Shown here: positions 17,476-27,496 of the stretch, piece by piece
How positions within the stretch are numbered: the first letter of the stretch is position 1
Layout: the number at the start of each line of letters is the position of its first letter
NCBI GenBank assembly: GCA_013335535.1
Contig: JAAXVL010000013.1
Coordinates: 1-64,000 of the forward strand
DNA from: Azonexaceae bacterium
GTDB taxonomy: Bacteria > Pseudomonadota > Gammaproteobacteria > Burkholderiales > Rhodocyclaceae
Length of the DNA: 64,000 nt
Direction of reading: 5' to 3'
Position numbers and translations under genes: made by a program
The notes under the pieces: generated by a model
What the model saw: only the letters and a program-made list of their open reading frames with translations
What the model was told of the DNA's origin: nothing
Database searches by the model: none

Positions 17476-19545
17476 ATGAGCGAAACCAACAACATCATTC
17501 CGGTTGCCTGCTTTGATGGAAGCCCCTTTCGATTGCATCAACCATTTCCTCCGGCGGGCGATCAGCCAGAAGCGATCCGGTTGCTCGTCGAGGGACTTGA
17601 GGATGGTCTGTCATTCCAGACCTTGCTTGGCGTCACGGGCTCCGGCAAGACGTATACGATGGCCAATGTCATCGCAAGGACAGGTCGCCCTGCATTGATT
17701 TTGGCGCCGAACAAGACGTTGGCGGCTCAGTTGTATTCCGAGTTCAAGGAGTTTTTCCCCGAGAACGCCGTCGAATATTTTGTCTCCTACTACGACTACT
17801 ACCAGCCGGAAGCCTATGTGCCTTCCCGCGACCTTTTTATCGAAAAAGACAGCTCGATCAACGAACACATCGAGCAGATGCGCCTGTCGGCTACGAAAAG
17901 CCTGATCGAACGGCGTGATGTGGTTATCGTCGCCACCGTTTCCTGTATCTACGGTATTGGTGATCGCGACGAATACCACAACATGATCCTGACCATGCGT
18001 CTGGGCGACCGCCTGGATCAACGGGCCATCGTCAAGCGCCTGACGGATATGCAGTACGAGCGCAACGAGATGGACTTCCATCGCGGTACGTTTCGTGTTC
18101 GGGGCGATATCATCGACATTTTTCCGGCGGAGCATGCCGAGCACGCGATTCGCGTTTCACTGTTCGATGATGAGGTCGAAGCATTGCAATTCTTCGACCC
18201 GTTGACTGGCCATCTACTGCACAAGGCGCTTCGCTTCACGGTGTTTCCTGCCTCGCATTACGTGACACCGCGTGGAACGGTTTTGCGCGCTATTGAAGCG
18301 ATCAAGGATGAGCTTCGCGAGCGCATAGACTTTTTTACCCGCAACAACAAGTTGGTTGAGGCGCAACGTATCGAGCAGCGCACCCGGTTTGATCTGGAAA
18401 TGCTTGATCAGATAGGCTTTTGCAAGGGTATCGAGAACTACTCGAGACATTTTTCCGGGCGCAAGGCCGGGGAGTCGCCGCCGACGCTGATTGACTATTT
18501 GCCGGCTGATGCGCTGATGTTCATTGATGAGTCGCATGTCAGCATCGGTCAGGTCGGCGGAATGTACAAGGGGGACCGCTCACGCAAGGAAAATCTCGTT
18601 GATTATGGTTTCCGGCTTCCGTCAGCACTTGATAACCGTCCTCTGCAGTTCAATGAATTCGAGGCGCATATGCGCCAGACCATCTTCGTATCGGCTACCC
18701 CTGCTGATTATGAGCAACAGCACGCCGGGCAGGTGGTTGAGCAGGTGGTTAGACCTACTGGCTTGATCGATCCGGAGGTAATCGTTCGGCCGGCATCGAC
18801 CCAGGTTGACGATCTCTTGGCAGAAATTGGTAAAAGAGTCGCTGTCGGTGAGCGGGTGCTGGTTACAACGCTGACCAAGCGCATGTCAGAGGATCTGACC
18901 GATTTTCTTGCCGACAATGGCATCAAGGTTCGCTATCTGCACTCTGATATTGATACTGTCGAGCGCGTCGAAATTATTCGCGACCTTCGCCTCGGCGAGT
19001 TCGATGTTCTCGTCGGGATTAATCTGTTGCGTGAAGGGCTTGATATTCCGGAGGTTTCACTAGTCGCTATTCTGGATGCCGACAAGGAAGGATTTTTGCG
19101 TTCCGAGCGATCGCTGATTCAGACAATTGGCCGGGCTGCGCGCCATATCCATGGTACGTCGATCCTGTATGCTGATACGATTACACGATCGATGCAGTAC
19201 GCTATTGCTGAAACAGAGCGGCGGCGCGAGAAGCAAATCTGCTTCAACCAGGAGCACGGAATTACACCGCGCGGAGTGTCCAAGAGGATCAAGGACATCA
19301 TCGATGGCGTTTATGATGCGGAATCAGTCCAGACCGAACAGAAGGCCGCCCAGCAGTTGGCACTGTACGAGACCATGGATGAAAAGACAGTGGCCAGGGA
19401 AATCAAGCGGCTCGAAAAATCGATGCTGGAGTGCGCGAGAAACCTGGAATTCGAAAAAGCGGCGGCAGCCCGCGACGAATTATTCCGGCTCAGGGAGCGG
19501 GTGTTCGGTGCGGCGCGACACGACCCTGACGGAGAGACAAAATGA
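17476..19545 (+). CDS. uvrB: Excinuclease ABC subunit UvrB
   Basis: The protein has 689 residues from ATG 17476. It has [11 protein letters not shown], Walker A GVTGSGKT near residue 52, the damage-probing beta-hairpin segment [13 protein letters not shown], helicase motifs including DESHVS, and a C-terminal UVR motif ([16 protein letters not shown]) that contacts UvrC. It verifies damage and loads UvrC in nucleotide excision repair. No CTGT-N8-ACAG SOS box is visible in the 76-base upstream gap. It overlaps the following phosphatase gene by 4 bases (ATGA). uvrC is in the window at 48283. Confidence 0.97.
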   Translation: MSETNNIIPVACFDGSPFRLHQPFPPAGDQPEAIRLLVEGLEDGLSFQTLLGVTGSGKTYTMANVIARTGRPALILAPNKTLAAQLYSEFKEFFPENAVEYFVSYYDYYQPEAYVPSRDLFIEKDSSINEHIEQMRLSATKSLIERRDVVIVATVSCIYGIGDRDEYHNMILTMRLGDRLDQRAIVKRLTDMQYERNEMDFHRGTFRVRGDIIDIFPAEHAEHAIRVSLFDDEVEALQFFDPLTGHLLHKALRFTVFPASHYVTPRGTVLRAIEAIKDELRERIDFFTRNNKLVEAQRIEQRTRFDLEMLDQIGFCKGIENYSRHFSGRKAGESPPTLIDYLPADALMFIDESHVSIGQVGGMYKGDRSRKENLVDYGFRLPSALDNRPLQFNEFEAHMRQTIFVSATPADYEQQHAGQVVEQVVRPTGLIDPEVIVRPASTQVDDLLAEIGKRVAVGERVLVTTLTKRMSEDLTDFLADNGIKVRYLHSDIDTVERVEIIRDLRLGEFDVLVGINLLREGLDIPEVSLVAILDADKEGFLRSERSLIQTIGRAARHIHGTSILYADTITRSMQYAIAETERRREKQICFNQEHGITPRGVSKRIKDIIDGVYDAESVQTEQKAAQQLALYETMDEKTVAREIKRLEKSMLECARNLEFEKAAAARDELFRLRERVFGAARHDPDGETK

Positions 19546-20024
19546 GCTATCGCGTGCTACTTGTCTGCATGGGCAATATCTGCAGATCGCCGACAGCTGA
19601 AGGTGTTTTTAGGTATTTTATAAAAATCAATAATCTGGGATCTGAAGTTGAAGTTGATTCTGCTGGCACGCATGGCTATCACGTCGGTGAAGCACCAGAT
19701 TCCCGGACGCAACGTGCTGCTGCGGCACGAGGCTACAACCTTTCGCAACTACGCGCTCGAAAGGTGGCTCGTCAGGATCTCGACTATTTCGATCTGATCC
19801 TGGCCATGGACAAGAGCAATCTCGATAACTTGATGCGCATGGCGACACCAGAGCAACAGAAACGCATCGGACTATTCATGAATTACTCGCAGAATTTCGA
19901 CGATGACGAAGTGCCTGATCCTTACTACGGCTTGGGCCATGGTTTTGATCTCGTTCTGGACATGGTCGAAGATGCTTCACTAGGGCTCGTCGAGGAAATA
20001 AAAAAGAAACTGGCTACTTCCTGA
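19542..20024 (+). CDS. Low-molecular-weight protein tyrosine phosphatase
   Basis: The protein has 160 residues. The catalytic P-loop C9-MGNIC-R15-S lies at the N terminus, and the general acid is in VPDPYYG near residue 125, both as in the family. It removes phosphate from tyrosine in proteins, often those regulating polysaccharide export. No polysaccharide genes are nearby, so the partner is unknown. Its start overlaps the uvrB stop (ATGA), suggesting translational coupling. Confidence 0.94.
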   Translation: MSYRVLLVCMGNICRSPTAEGVFRYFIKINNLGSEVEVDSAGTHGYHVGEAPDSRTQRAAAARGYNLSQLRARKVARQDLDYFDLILAMDKSNLDNLMRMATPEQQKRIGLFMNYSQNFDDDEVPDPYYGLGHGFDLVLDMVEDASLGLVEEIKKKLATS

Positions 20025-20044
20025 GTGGCGGCAGTGGCCGGAAA

Positions 20045-20074
20045 AAGAAGAGGCTCCCGCGGGAGCCTCTTCTT
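20045..20074. terminator. Bidirectional terminator between the phosphatase gene and rne
   Basis: A perfect 30-base palindrome (AAGAAGAGGCTCCCG with CGGGAGCCTCTTCTT). It lies between the convergent phosphatase gene and rne and probably ends both transcripts. Confidence 0.88.
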
Positions 20075-20096
20075 CATTCAGTGCATCATCGACGCA

Positions 20097-22745
20097 TTAT
20101 TTGCCGGTTTCAACCATCACTAGCGGCTCGTTTTCGGTTTGCTCGGCGATGGACTTCTGCTTACGCGGGCGACCCAGCTTTACCGGAGCCTCGGCCTGCG
20201 TAACGGCTACAGCGGGAGCGGTTGTTTGAACCATAACCAATCCGCTTTCGGCCAAAGCCGAGCTCAGGTCGACCGGTTCAGGAGCAACAGCGACTGGCTG
20301 GATCACGGTTTCTGCAACTTGAGGTGCGGCGGCCGAAGTGGCCTCGACTGCTGCAGTTTCGATCGATGCAGCTAGCGCTTCGACCTGCTCGGCATGTTCG
20401 ACAGTGGCGACAGGAACAACAGCTACTGGCTCAGCAGCGATCGGGCTTGCTTCAAAAGTCTCTATGATCGTTTCAGCGGCCACGGGTTCGGCTGCAGGGA
20501 TGACGACGATTACTGGTTCCTGGCTGATCGGCTCGGCAACTGCTTGAACCGGGGCTGTTGATTCGCCAGTTTCAACGAGAGGCGTTACGGTCTCGGCTTC
20601 GCTACGCCGTTCACCGCGACCGCGACCGCCACGACGACCGCGGCGGCGATTGGCCTGTTCCTCGCTGTTGTTGGTCTCTTGTGCTTCATTGCCAACCAGC
20701 GGGGTGACGGATGCAGACAGATCGACTCCTGGTGCTTGCTGCGCCAGCTTGTTCTCGACGGCCTCTGCTTGCGGACGCTCGCCGCGACCCTTGCGCTCGC
20801 CACGTGGGCGACGCTCCTGACGTTCCGCATTACCTGCAGTCGATTCGTCCGAAGTTGCCTTTTCTGCATTGCGCTCATTTCGATTGCCGCGATCCTTGTT
20901 GCGTTCGCCGCGTTCATCTTCGCGCTTGGTACCGTTACGTCCGCCACGACGACCATCGCGGTCTCGGCGACCGTCACCGCGACTTTCGCGCGGCTTCTTG
21001 GCTGGCTCGGGAGCAACGACCGCTTCGACAGGCTTGGCTGGCGCGCGGAACCACGAGAATAGCTTGGAGAAAATGCCCGCTTCGGGCTTAACAGGTGCTG
21101 CAACCGGTGCGTCGGCTTTTTCCGGGAGGTTAGGGGCCGGCTGGTCGGGCGAAATGCCCTTGATTGCCGCTTCCTGACGCGGTTTGGCAGCTTCTTGCTG
21201 GGTCGCCTGCTTGATGGCTTCCTCAAGGGGCATGTCAACCATTCGGTAGGAAGGCTCGCGCACGTCATCCTGATTCAGGTCGTCATGGCGTAGGCGCGTA
21301 ATGGTATGTGCCGGCGTTTCGAGGTGGATGTTCGGAATGAGCAGGATGGTGACTCTGTGGCGCAACTCGATGGCCTGAATATCCGGACGCTTTTCATTGA
21401 GCAGGAAGGTGGCAACATCGACCGGAACCTGTACGTGCACGGCGCCGGTGTTTTCCTTCATCGCTTCCTCTTCCAGGATGCGCAGGATGTGCAATGCTGC
21501 AGATTCGGCGGAGCGAATGTGGCCGGTGCCAGTGCAGCGCGGACAGGGGATGTAGCTCGTTTCGGCGAGGGCAGGGCGCAGACGCTGACGGGAGAGTTCC
21601 ATCAGACCGAAGCGGCTGATTTTGCCCATCTGGACGCGGGCGCGATCAAAACGCAGGCCATCGCGCAGGCGGTTTTCGACCTCGCGCTGATTTTTCTGGC
21701 TTTCCATATCGATAAAGTCGATGACGATCAGGCCGCCGAGGTCGCGCAGGCGCAATTGGCGAGCCAGCTCATCGGCTGCTTCCTGATTGGTCTTGAGTGC
21801 GGTTTCTTCGATGTCGGCACCCTTGGTTGCGCGCCCCGAGTTCACATCGACGGCAACCAGTGCTTCGGTGTGATCGATAACGATGGCGCCGCCAGACGGC
21901 AGGTTGACCTGGCGGGCGAAGGCGGTTTCGATCTGGTGTTCGATCTGGAAGCGGGAGAACAAGGGCACGTCGTCACGGTAGCGCTTGACGCGATTGACGT
22001 TGCCCGGCATGACTGTGCTCATGAAGGCACGGGCTTGTTCGTAGACCTCGTCAGTGTCGATGAGGATTTCGCCAATATCCGGCTGGAAATAGTCGCGAAT
22101 GGCGCGAATGACCAGGCTGCCTTCGAGATAGATCAGGAAGGCGCCACTCTGCTGCTGGGCGGCACCATCGATGGCTGTCCACAATTGCAGGAGATAGTTG
22201 AGGTCCCATTGCAGCTCTTCAGCCTGACGGCCGATGGCAGCAGTGCGGGCAATCAGGCTCATGCCGTTGGGTACTTCGAGCTGATCCATGACGTCACGCA
22301 GTTCAGCGCGCTCGTCACCGTCGACACGACGGGAAACGCCACCGCCACGCGGATTGTTAGGCATCAGTACTAGGTAGCGGCCGGCCAGCGAAACGTAGGT
22401 TGTCAGCGCAGCGCCTTTGTTACCCCGTTCGTCCTTGTCGACCTGGACGATCAGTTCCTGACCTTCCTTTAGCGCATCCTGGATTCGGGCGCGACCTTCA
22501 GTTCCTGGCTGGAAGTAAGAGCGAGAGACTTCCTTGAAAGGCAGGAAGCCGTGGCGATCAGCACCGTAGTCGACGAAGCAGGCTTCGAGTGACGGTTCGA
22601 TCCGGGTAATGACACCCTTGTAGATGTTGCTTTTGCGTTGTTCCTTGGCGGCGGATTCAATGTCGAGATCAATCAGTTTCTGACCATCGACAATGGCGAC
22701 ACGGAGTTCTTCCGCCTGTGTCGCATTGAATAGCATGCGTTTCAT
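20097..22745 (-). CDS. rne: Ribonuclease E
   Basis: The protein has 882 residues from ATG 22745 (MKRMLFNATQAEELRVA, as in E. coli). An S1 domain occupies about 35-120. The catalytic aspartates sit in VDVNSG and IDFIDMES, and the zinc-link is CPRCTGTG near residue 405. The C-terminal 370 residues are low-complexity: an Arg-rich stretch (RRDRDGRRGGRNG), a second (NRRRGRRGGRGRGERR), then an Ala/Glu/Val/Pro-rich tail. These fit RNA- and degradosome-partner-binding scaffolds, which diverge quickly. It starts mRNA decay and processes rRNA and tRNA. A 403-base upstream gap fits a long autoregulated leader. Confidence 0.97.
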   Translation of the reverse strand: MKRMLFNATQAEELRVAIVDGQKLIDLDIESAAKEQRKSNIYKGVITRIEPSLEACFVDYGADRHGFLPFKEVSRSYFQPGTEGRARIQDALKEGQELIVQVDKDERGNKGAALTTYVSLAGRYLVLMPNNPRGGGVSRRVDGDERAELRDVMDQLEVPNGMSLIARTAAIGRQAEELQWDLNYLLQLWTAIDGAAQQQSGAFLIYLEGSLVIRAIRDYFQPDIGEILIDTDEVYEQARAFMSTVMPGNVNRVKRYRDDVPLFSRFQIEHQIETAFARQVNLPSGGAIVIDHTEALVAVDVNSGRATKGADIEETALKTNQEAADELARQLRLRDLGGLIVIDFIDMESQKNQREVENRLRDGLRFDRARVQMGKISRFGLMELSRQRLRPALAETSYIPCPRCTGTGHIRSAESAALHILRILEEEAMKENTGAVHVQVPVDVATFLLNEKRPDIQAIELRHRVTILLIPNIHLETPAHTITRLRHDDLNQDDVREPSYRMVDMPLEEAIKQATQQEAAKPRQEAAIKGISPDQPAPNLPEKADAPVAAPVKPEAGIFSKLFSWFRAPAKPVEAVVAPEPAKKPRESRGDGRRDRDGRRGGRNGTKREDERGERNKDRGNRNERNAEKATSDESTAGNAERQERRPRGERKGRGERPQAEAVENKLAQQAPGVDLSASVTPLVGNEAQETNNSEEQANRRRGRRGGRGRGERRSEAETVTPLVETGESTAPVQAVAEPISQEPVIVVIPAAEPVAAETIIETFEASPIAAEPVAVVPVATVEHAEQVEALAASIETAAVEATSAAAPQVAETVIQPVAVAPEPVDLSSALAESGLVMVQTTAPAVAVTQAEAPVKLGRPRKQKSIAEQTENEPLVMVETGK

Positions 22746-23148
22746 TATTTTCGGGCTCCAGCGCACGGAAGCACGCTGCAACGAAACGCCCGGGCAGGCA
22801 GCGACAGTTTCAGTTATCGGGTTGCGTCATGAATGATGGTGTGCAAAGGCGATGGTGAATGTGCTGATCAACAAACGGTCGCGTGCTTTTTATTGAAATG
22901 CGCGACCTGAAAATTCCTGCAACGGGCAATCCGTGCGTGCTTACAGTGGGCTTATCCATTAACATCACTACTTTTGGTGAGTGAACTTAACCAGTCGTTT
23001 TACGTTGGTCTGGCCTGGGCAGTTGGCACAGGTGAGACTTTCGAGCCTGCCGCTTGGCGGTCGCGCTTTTAGCGCGAGGGCATAAACGGTCTGATGGTTC
23101 GGCATCTCTTGCAAACCGAGACGTAGAACGCAGGCAGTATATTAGAAA
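22746..23148. other. Long divergent intergenic region, rne leader and rluC promoter
   Basis: 403 bases without a gene separate rne and rluC. On the rne side is an inverted repeat GGTCGCG (22878-22884) / CGCGACC (22901-22907) around an A/T-rich loop; another short GCGC...GCGC dyad lies near 23064-23077. In E. coli the rne 5' leader folds into hairpins that let RNase E control its own message, and this region could do the same. I found no convincing -35/-10 pair. Confidence 0.5.
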
Positions 23149-24153
23149 ATGACCGGGGTAGGTAACAATTCAGTCACGCACGCAGTGATCGGCGAAGAAG
23201 AAGCGGGGCAGCGTCTCGACAACTTTCTCATTCGGTGTTGCAAAGGGGTTCCGAAGAGCCATATTTACCGGATTTTGCGGAGCGGTGAAGTACGGGTGAA
23301 TAGCGGTCGGGTTGATGCAACCTATCGTCTTTGCGCCGGCGACAAGGTGCGGATTCCGCCGATTCGCATTGCCGAGCGGCCACAAAACGAGGTGGATGAA
23401 GTCGCCAAGGAGCGTGTCGATTTGCCGATCATCTATGAAGATGAGGCGATGCTCGTCATCGATAAGCCGGAAGGTATTGCCGTTCACGGTGGCAGCGGTG
23501 TCAGTTTTGGCGTGATCGAGGCTTTGCGCCGGCAGAGACCGCAAGCCAAGTTTCTCGAACTGGCGCACCGGTTGGACCGGGAAACCTCAGGCGTATTGCT
23601 CGTTGGCAAGAAGAGACTGGCCTTGACCGCGCTGCACGACATGTTCCGCGAGCACGGGGCTGGGGCCGACAAGCGCTATCTGGTTATGGTTAAGGGGCGC
23701 TGGATGAACAATACCCAGCATGTGAAGTTGCCGCTGCACAAGTATTTGACTGAAGGCGGAGAACGTCGTGTTTCGGTCAATCCCGAGGGCAAGGCTTCGC
23801 ACACTATTTTTCGCCTGCTGGCGCGTTGGTCGGATATGAGCCTGCTTGAAGCGCAGTTGAAAACCGGGCGTACGCACCAGATTCGCGTCCATCTCGCACA
23901 TCTCGGTTTCCCCATTCTCGGCGACGAGAAATATGGCGATTTCGCCTTGAACAAGAATCTCAAGCGCGATGGCCTGAAACGCATGGCATTACATGCCTGG
24001 CGGATGGCTTTTCGCCACCCGCTGACGGCCACACCGCTTGAATGCATTGCGCCATTGCCTGACAGCTTTGGTAGCTACATTGCCACGGTCAACCGGAAAA
24101 AAGACCCAGAATTCAAATCCGAAAATCTGGAAGAAATACTGCACAAACAATGA
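23149..24153 (+). CDS. rluC: 23S rRNA pseudouridine synthase RluC
   Basis: The protein has 334 residues. An S4 RNA-binding domain (about 18-80: EAGQRLDNFLIR) precedes the RluA-type catalytic domain with HRLDRETSGVLLVGK, which holds the catalytic aspartate near residue 142, and the GRTHQIRVHLAH motif. It modifies uridines in 23S rRNA; the RluC assignment rests on the S4 domain and size. Residues 311-324 (ATVNRKKDPEFKS) come from a dispersed repeat copy, extending the normal C terminus. It overlaps the HAD gene by 4 bases. Confidence 0.92.
   Translation: MTGVGNNSVTHAVIGEEEAGQRLDNFLIRCCKGVPKSHIYRILRSGEVRVNSGRVDATYRLCAGDKVRIPPIRIAERPQNEVDEVAKERVDLPIIYEDEAMLVIDKPEGIAVHGGSGVSFGVIEALRRQRPQAKFLELAHRLDRETSGVLLVGKKRLALTALHDMFREHGAGADKRYLVMVKGRWMNNTQHVKLPLHKYLTEGGERRVSVNPEGKASHTIFRLLARWSDMSLLEAQLKTGRTHQIRVHLAHLGFPILGDEKYGDFALNKNLKRDGLKRMALHAWRMAFRHPLTATPLECIAPLPDSFGSYIATVNRKKDPEFKSENLEEILHKQ
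24081..24120 (+). repeat. Dispersed repeat, copy D
   Basis: The core CCACGGTCAACCGG at 24083-24096 is exact, followed by AAAAAAGACCCAGAATTCAAATC. It is in the sense orientation at the end of rluC and encodes ATVNRKKDPEFKS. Confidence 0.87.
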
Positions 24154-24800
24154 AATACGAACTGATTGTTTTTGATTGGGATGGCACCCTGCTCGATTCT
24201 GCAGGGGCCATTGTTCACGCCATCCAGGCGTCTTGCCGCGACCTGGGCTTGCCGGTACCGGACGATGCCCGCGCCCGCCATGTGATTGGTCTGGGGCTGG
24301 CCGACGCCTTGCGTCACGCCGTACCGGATCTGCCTCACGACAGTACGCCGGCGATGGTTGAGCGCTATCGTCATCACTATCTGGCTGGTGATCAGAGTCT
24401 CTCGCTATTCGAGGGCGTGCCCGAAATGTTGCAACGACTCAAGGCGGCGGGGCATATTTTGGCGGTGGCAACGGGGAAAAGCAGGCTTGGTCTTGAAAGG
24501 GCGCTCGATCATTCGGGGCTGCGTCCGCTATTCCTGGCTTCGCGCTGCGCCGATGAGTGTCATTCAAAGCCGCATCCACAGATGCTGCTGGAACTGATGG
24601 CCGAGTTCGGGGTGTCCGCTGAATCAACGGTCATGATCGGTGATACTTCTCATGATCTTCTGATGGCGACCAACGCCGGGGTCGACAGCTTGGCGGTAAC
24701 GTACGGCGCCCATCCGCACGAACACCTGTTGGAACACAAGCCGGTAACCTGTCTGCATAGCGTGAAGGAGCTTGATCAGTGGCTGCAGGATTGCGCCTGA
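24150..24800 (+). CDS. HAD-superfamily phosphatase (phosphoglycolate phosphatase-like)
   Basis: The protein has 216 residues. The HAD motif I is FDWDGTLLDS (nucleophile Asp9, acid Asp11), motif II is ATGKS, a lysine lies in CHSKPHPQML, and motif IV is MIGDTSHDLLMA. The cap is the small alpha-helical type of the Gph group. The substrate is not determined by sequence; phosphoglycolate or a similar small phosphate ester is likely. It sits between rluC and a Rieske gene, overlapping both. The rluC-HAD-Rieske-sppA order is tight enough for one operon. Confidence 0.9.
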   Translation: MKYELIVFDWDGTLLDSAGAIVHAIQASCRDLGLPVPDDARARHVIGLGLADALRHAVPDLPHDSTPAMVERYRHHYLAGDQSLSLFEGVPEMLQRLKAAGHILAVATGKSRLGLERALDHSGLRPLFLASRCADECHSKPHPQMLLELMAEFGVSAESTVMIGDTSHDLLMATNAGVDSLAVTYGAHPHEHLLEHKPVTCLHSVKELDQWLQDCA

Positions 24801-25138
24801 TCTGTGCCGGTAGCGAAGTTGCAAATGCTGGGCGGGGGGTTCGCTTTATTGTCGAGCGCTACGGACGTACGACGCCGGCATTTGTCATACGTTTTCATGG
24901 GCAGGTGCATGCCTATTTGAACGAATGCGGGCATGTTCCTGCAGAACTTGACTGGCAACCCGGCGAATTCTTTGATGATTCCAAGCTATACTTGATTTGC
25001 TCGATTCATGGCGCACTTTATGCTCCGGAATCGGGCAGATGTCTCGGCGGTCGCTGTCAGGGGAAGGGTTTGAAGCCGCTGAAAGTGCGCGAGATCGATG
25101 GACAGATTTTTTTAGAGCAAGAAAATAATCATGGATAG
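24779..25138 (+). CDS. Rieske [2Fe-2S] ferredoxin-like protein
   Basis: The protein has 119 residues from GTG 24779, which overlaps the HAD gene by 22 bases. No later in-frame start keeps the domain. Cluster ligands are C50-G-H52 and C74-SI-H77, the standard Rieske pattern (CxH, then CxxH). There is no membrane helix or dioxygenase catalytic domain, so it is a small soluble electron carrier or redox partner. It overlaps sppA by 8 bases. Its partner is unknown. Confidence 0.88.
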   Translation: MAAGLRLICAGSEVANAGRGVRFIVERYGRTTPAFVIRFHGQVHAYLNECGHVPAELDWQPGEFFDDSKLYLICSIHGALYAPESGRCLGGRCQGKGLKPLKVREIDGQIFLEQENNHG

Positions 25139-26093
25139 CCCCCAACCGCCCAATAATGATTCCGCGTGGGAGCGGAAAACCCTCGAAAAACTGGTGTTTG
25201 CTGCTCTCGATGAGCAGCGGGCCCGTCGGCGCTGGGGGATCGCTTTCAAGGCCTTGGGTTTCGTTTACCTTCTGGCCGTGCTGATTGCCGTTGTCGATTG
25301 GGGGACTGGGGCTGAGCACCAGGAACGCCATACCGCCATGGTCACCCTTAATGGCGTCATCGAGGCCAAAGGTGAGAGCAATGCGGAAAATCTCGTTGCT
25401 GCGCTCAATAGCGCCTTTGAGGAAAAAAATGTTGCCGGCATCATATTGCGTATCAACAGCCCCGGCGGCAGCCCGGTCCAGGCCGGGATCATCAATGATG
25501 AAATTCGGCGCCTGCGTGGCAAGCATCCGGACAAATTGCTGTACGCGGTAGTTGAGGACATGTGCGCCTCAGGCGGTTATTACGTCGCTGCGGCTGCTGA
25601 TGCTATCTATGTCAACAAGGCCAGTATCGTCGGCTCGATTGGCGTGCTAATGGACGGTTTCGGTTTTACCGGCACGATGGACAAGGCTGGTGTTGAACGT
25701 CGCCTGCTGACGGCTGGAGAAAACAAGGGTTTTCTCGATCCGTTTTCTCCCCAGGCGCCGCAACACAAGGCTCACGCCCAGACTTTGCTGAACGACATTC
25801 ACCAGCAATTCATTGATGTCGTCAAAACCGGGCGTGGCAAGCGACTCAAGGAAACGCCGGAAATGTTTTCGGGTTTGATGTGGACGGGGGCTCAGAGCGT
25901 CCAGCTTGGACTGGCTGACGATTTTGGTAGCGTCGACTCGGTTGCCCGTGATGTCATCAAGGCAGAAAAAGTCCTTGATTATTCAGTCAAGGACAATATT
26001 GCAGAGCGCTTCGCCAAACGCCTTGGCGCCAGCACATTTGCCGGTTTCTGGAAGGGGTTTTCAGAAAGTGCCGCTGGCGTAAGTCTTCGCTAG
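25131..26093 (+). CDS. sppA: Signal peptide peptidase SppA (S49, short form)
   Basis: The protein has 320 residues. One membrane anchor (about 39-57) precedes the S49 serine protease domain. The nucleophile is Ser147 in CASGGYYVA, and the general base lysine is near residue 199 in GENKGFLDPF, positions expected for short-form SppA. It degrades leftover signal peptides at the inner membrane. It is the last gene of the rluC-HAD-Rieske-sppA run and is convergent with the rsmI-like gene, 3 bases away. Confidence 0.93.
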   Translation: MDSPQPPNNDSAWERKTLEKLVFAALDEQRARRRWGIAFKALGFVYLLAVLIAVVDWGTGAEHQERHTAMVTLNGVIEAKGESNAENLVAALNSAFEEKNVAGIILRINSPGGSPVQAGIINDEIRRLRGKHPDKLLYAVVEDMCASGGYYVAAAADAIYVNKASIVGSIGVLMDGFGFTGTMDKAGVERRLLTAGENKGFLDPFSPQAPQHKAHAQTLLNDIHQQFIDVVKTGRGKRLKETPEMFSGLMWTGAQSVQLGLADDFGSVDSVARDVIKAEKVLDYSVKDNIAERFAKRLGASTFAGFWKGFSESAAGVSLR

Positions 26094-26096
26094 AAA

Positions 26097-26804
26097 TCAG
26101 GCTAGCAGCAGAAAAACTGTCGGACGCCGCTCGATTTCGGGCGGCGTTTGCTTTTTCCAGGCCGTGATCGAGCGTGTCAGCACGGACTCCCCCGGTAGGG
26201 TGAGATCGGTGGCGACTGTCAACCGGGTGCTTGGCAGACAGTACTGAAGAATCGCATCAAACATTGCCCGGTTGCGGTAGGGCGTCTCGATGAAAATTTG
26301 AGTCTGCTGACGCTTTTTGGATTCGCTTTCCAGGTCGCGCAGCATTTTTGTGCGCTCAGCTTCTTTTGCCGGCAAGTAACCCTGAAAAGCAAAACGTTGC
26401 CCATTCAAGCCGGAAGCCATCAGTGCCAGCAGAAGTGAAGACGGGCCGATGAGCGGCACAACACGAATATTCTCGGCTTGCGCCAGCGCAACGAGATTGG
26501 CCCCCGGGTCGGCCACAGCCGGGCAACCTGCCTCAGAAAGCAAGCCAACATCGTGACCGGCGCGTAGCGGCTCGAGCAGACGATCAAGTTCATGCGCCTT
26601 GGTGTGTTCGTTCAGTTCCTGAAGCTGCAATTCCTGTAGCACCACATCGGTTCCTGCTGCCTTCAGGAAAGCGCGCGCTGTCTTGGCCTGCTCGACGACA
26701 AAATGAGTCAGCGGGCGTATGGCAGCGAGAACATTGGCTGGAAGCGACTCTCGCGGTGCGGTTGGCCCCAGTGGTACAGGGATCAGATAAAGCGTGCCGG
26801 CCAT
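26097..26804 (-). CDS. Tetrapyrrole-methylase-family SAM methyltransferase (RsmI-like)
   Basis: The protein has 235 residues from ATG 26804 ([13 protein letters not shown]). It shows LLSEAGCPAVADPGANLV, the SAM-binding glycine/proline segment GPSSLLLALMASGLNG, and FQGYLPAK, all typical of RsmI and its paralogue. RsmI proper methylates C1402 of 16S rRNA and is usually longer (about 280 residues), so this is more likely the short paralogue common in beta- and gammaproteobacteria. Its start shares a base with the maf stop (TGATG), so the two are translationally coupled. Confidence 0.87.
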   Translation of the reverse strand: MAGTLYLIPVPLGPTAPRESLPANVLAAIRPLTHFVVEQAKTARAFLKAAGTDVVLQELQLQELNEHTKAHELDRLLEPLRAGHDVGLLSEAGCPAVADPGANLVALAQAENIRVVPLIGPSSLLLALMASGLNGQRFAFQGYLPAKEAERTKMLRDLESESKKRQQTQIFIETPYRNRAMFDAILQYCLPSTRLTVATDLTLPGESVLTRSITAWKKQTPPEIERRPTVFLLLA

Positions 26805-27385
26805 CAGATAACCGCCACGCCTTGGTTGCGCAACATGTCGCACAGCGCAATCAATGGCAGTCCGACCAGGGCGTTGGGGTCGTCACCACGCATGCTGCTC
26901 AATAACGCAATCCCCAGTCCTTCTGACTTGGCTGCGCCGGCGCAATTGTAGGCTGGCTCACGGCGCAAGTAATTTTCTATTTCCTGTTCGTTTAGTTGTC
27001 TGAATGTAACGAGCATGGGCACCCCGCGAACCTGCGCCTCACCTGTTCTCGCATTCAAGAGGCACAGTCCGGTAAAGAAATTGACTGTCTTCCCGGACAG
27101 AGCGCGCAATTGCTCGACTGCTCGCTCGTGGGTGCCTGGTTTTCCGTATATTTTCCCGTCGACCGTGGCAACCTGATCGCTGCCGATAATCAGGGCGTCG
27201 GGGTGCGTTGCTGCAACCGCCTTGGCCTTGGCCTCGGAAAGCCGCAAGGCAATCTGCTCGGGAGTTTCTCCGGGGCGGGGGCTTTCATCGGTTTGAGGGT
27301 CAGCGACGTCGAACGGCAATCCGAGTCGGCAGAGCAGTTCGCGGCGAAATGGGGAGGTCGAGGCAAGAATGAGGTTCTGAGACAT
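26804..27385 (-). CDS. Maf-family nucleotide pyrophosphatase (YceF-like)
   Basis: The protein has 193 residues from ATG 27385. The substrate-binding start [13 protein letters not shown], the motif [16 protein letters not shown] and the ending [14 protein letters not shown] are the Maf signature. The YceF subgroup cleaves 7-methyl-GTP and related modified nucleotides as a house-cleaning step. It is divergent from yceD, which in many proteobacteria sits between maf/yceF and rpmF as here. Confidence 0.93.
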   Translation of the reverse strand: MSQNLILASTSPFRRELLCRLGLPFDVADPQTDESPRPGETPEQIALRLSEAKAKAVAATHPDALIIGSDQVATVDGKIYGKPGTHERAVEQLRALSGKTVNFFTGLCLLNARTGEAQVRGVPMLVTFRQLNEQEIENYLRREPAYNCAGAAKSEGLGIALLSSMRGDDPNALVGLPLIALCDMLRNQGVAVI

Positions 27386-27439
27386 GAAAAATCCGTTACA
27401 ACAAAGCGTTGCGGTGAATACTTGAAGCAGCACTTTGTT

Positions 27440-27468
27440 TTGACTTGGAAAGCCAAAAATAATATCAT
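27440..27468 (+). promoter_or_regulatory. Candidate sigma-70 promoter of yceD-rpmF
   Basis: TTGACT (27440-27445) and TATCAT (27463-27468) are 17 bases apart. Transcription would begin near 27475, which supports a downstream start for yceD. Confidence 0.6.
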
Positions 27469-27496
27469 TCAATGTTTAGGTCGGAACAGTTCAAGA

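Noticed and set aside
21306..22373. Open frame of 355 residues opposite rne
   Set aside because: It lies wholly antisense to the conserved catalytic region of RNase E and shows no domain.
27153..27176. Repeat-like CCACGGTCGACGGG on the minus strand inside maf
   Set aside because: Two core changes are present, the tail is poor, and the encoded [14 protein letters not shown] is a conserved Maf motif, so similarity can arise from the protein itself.
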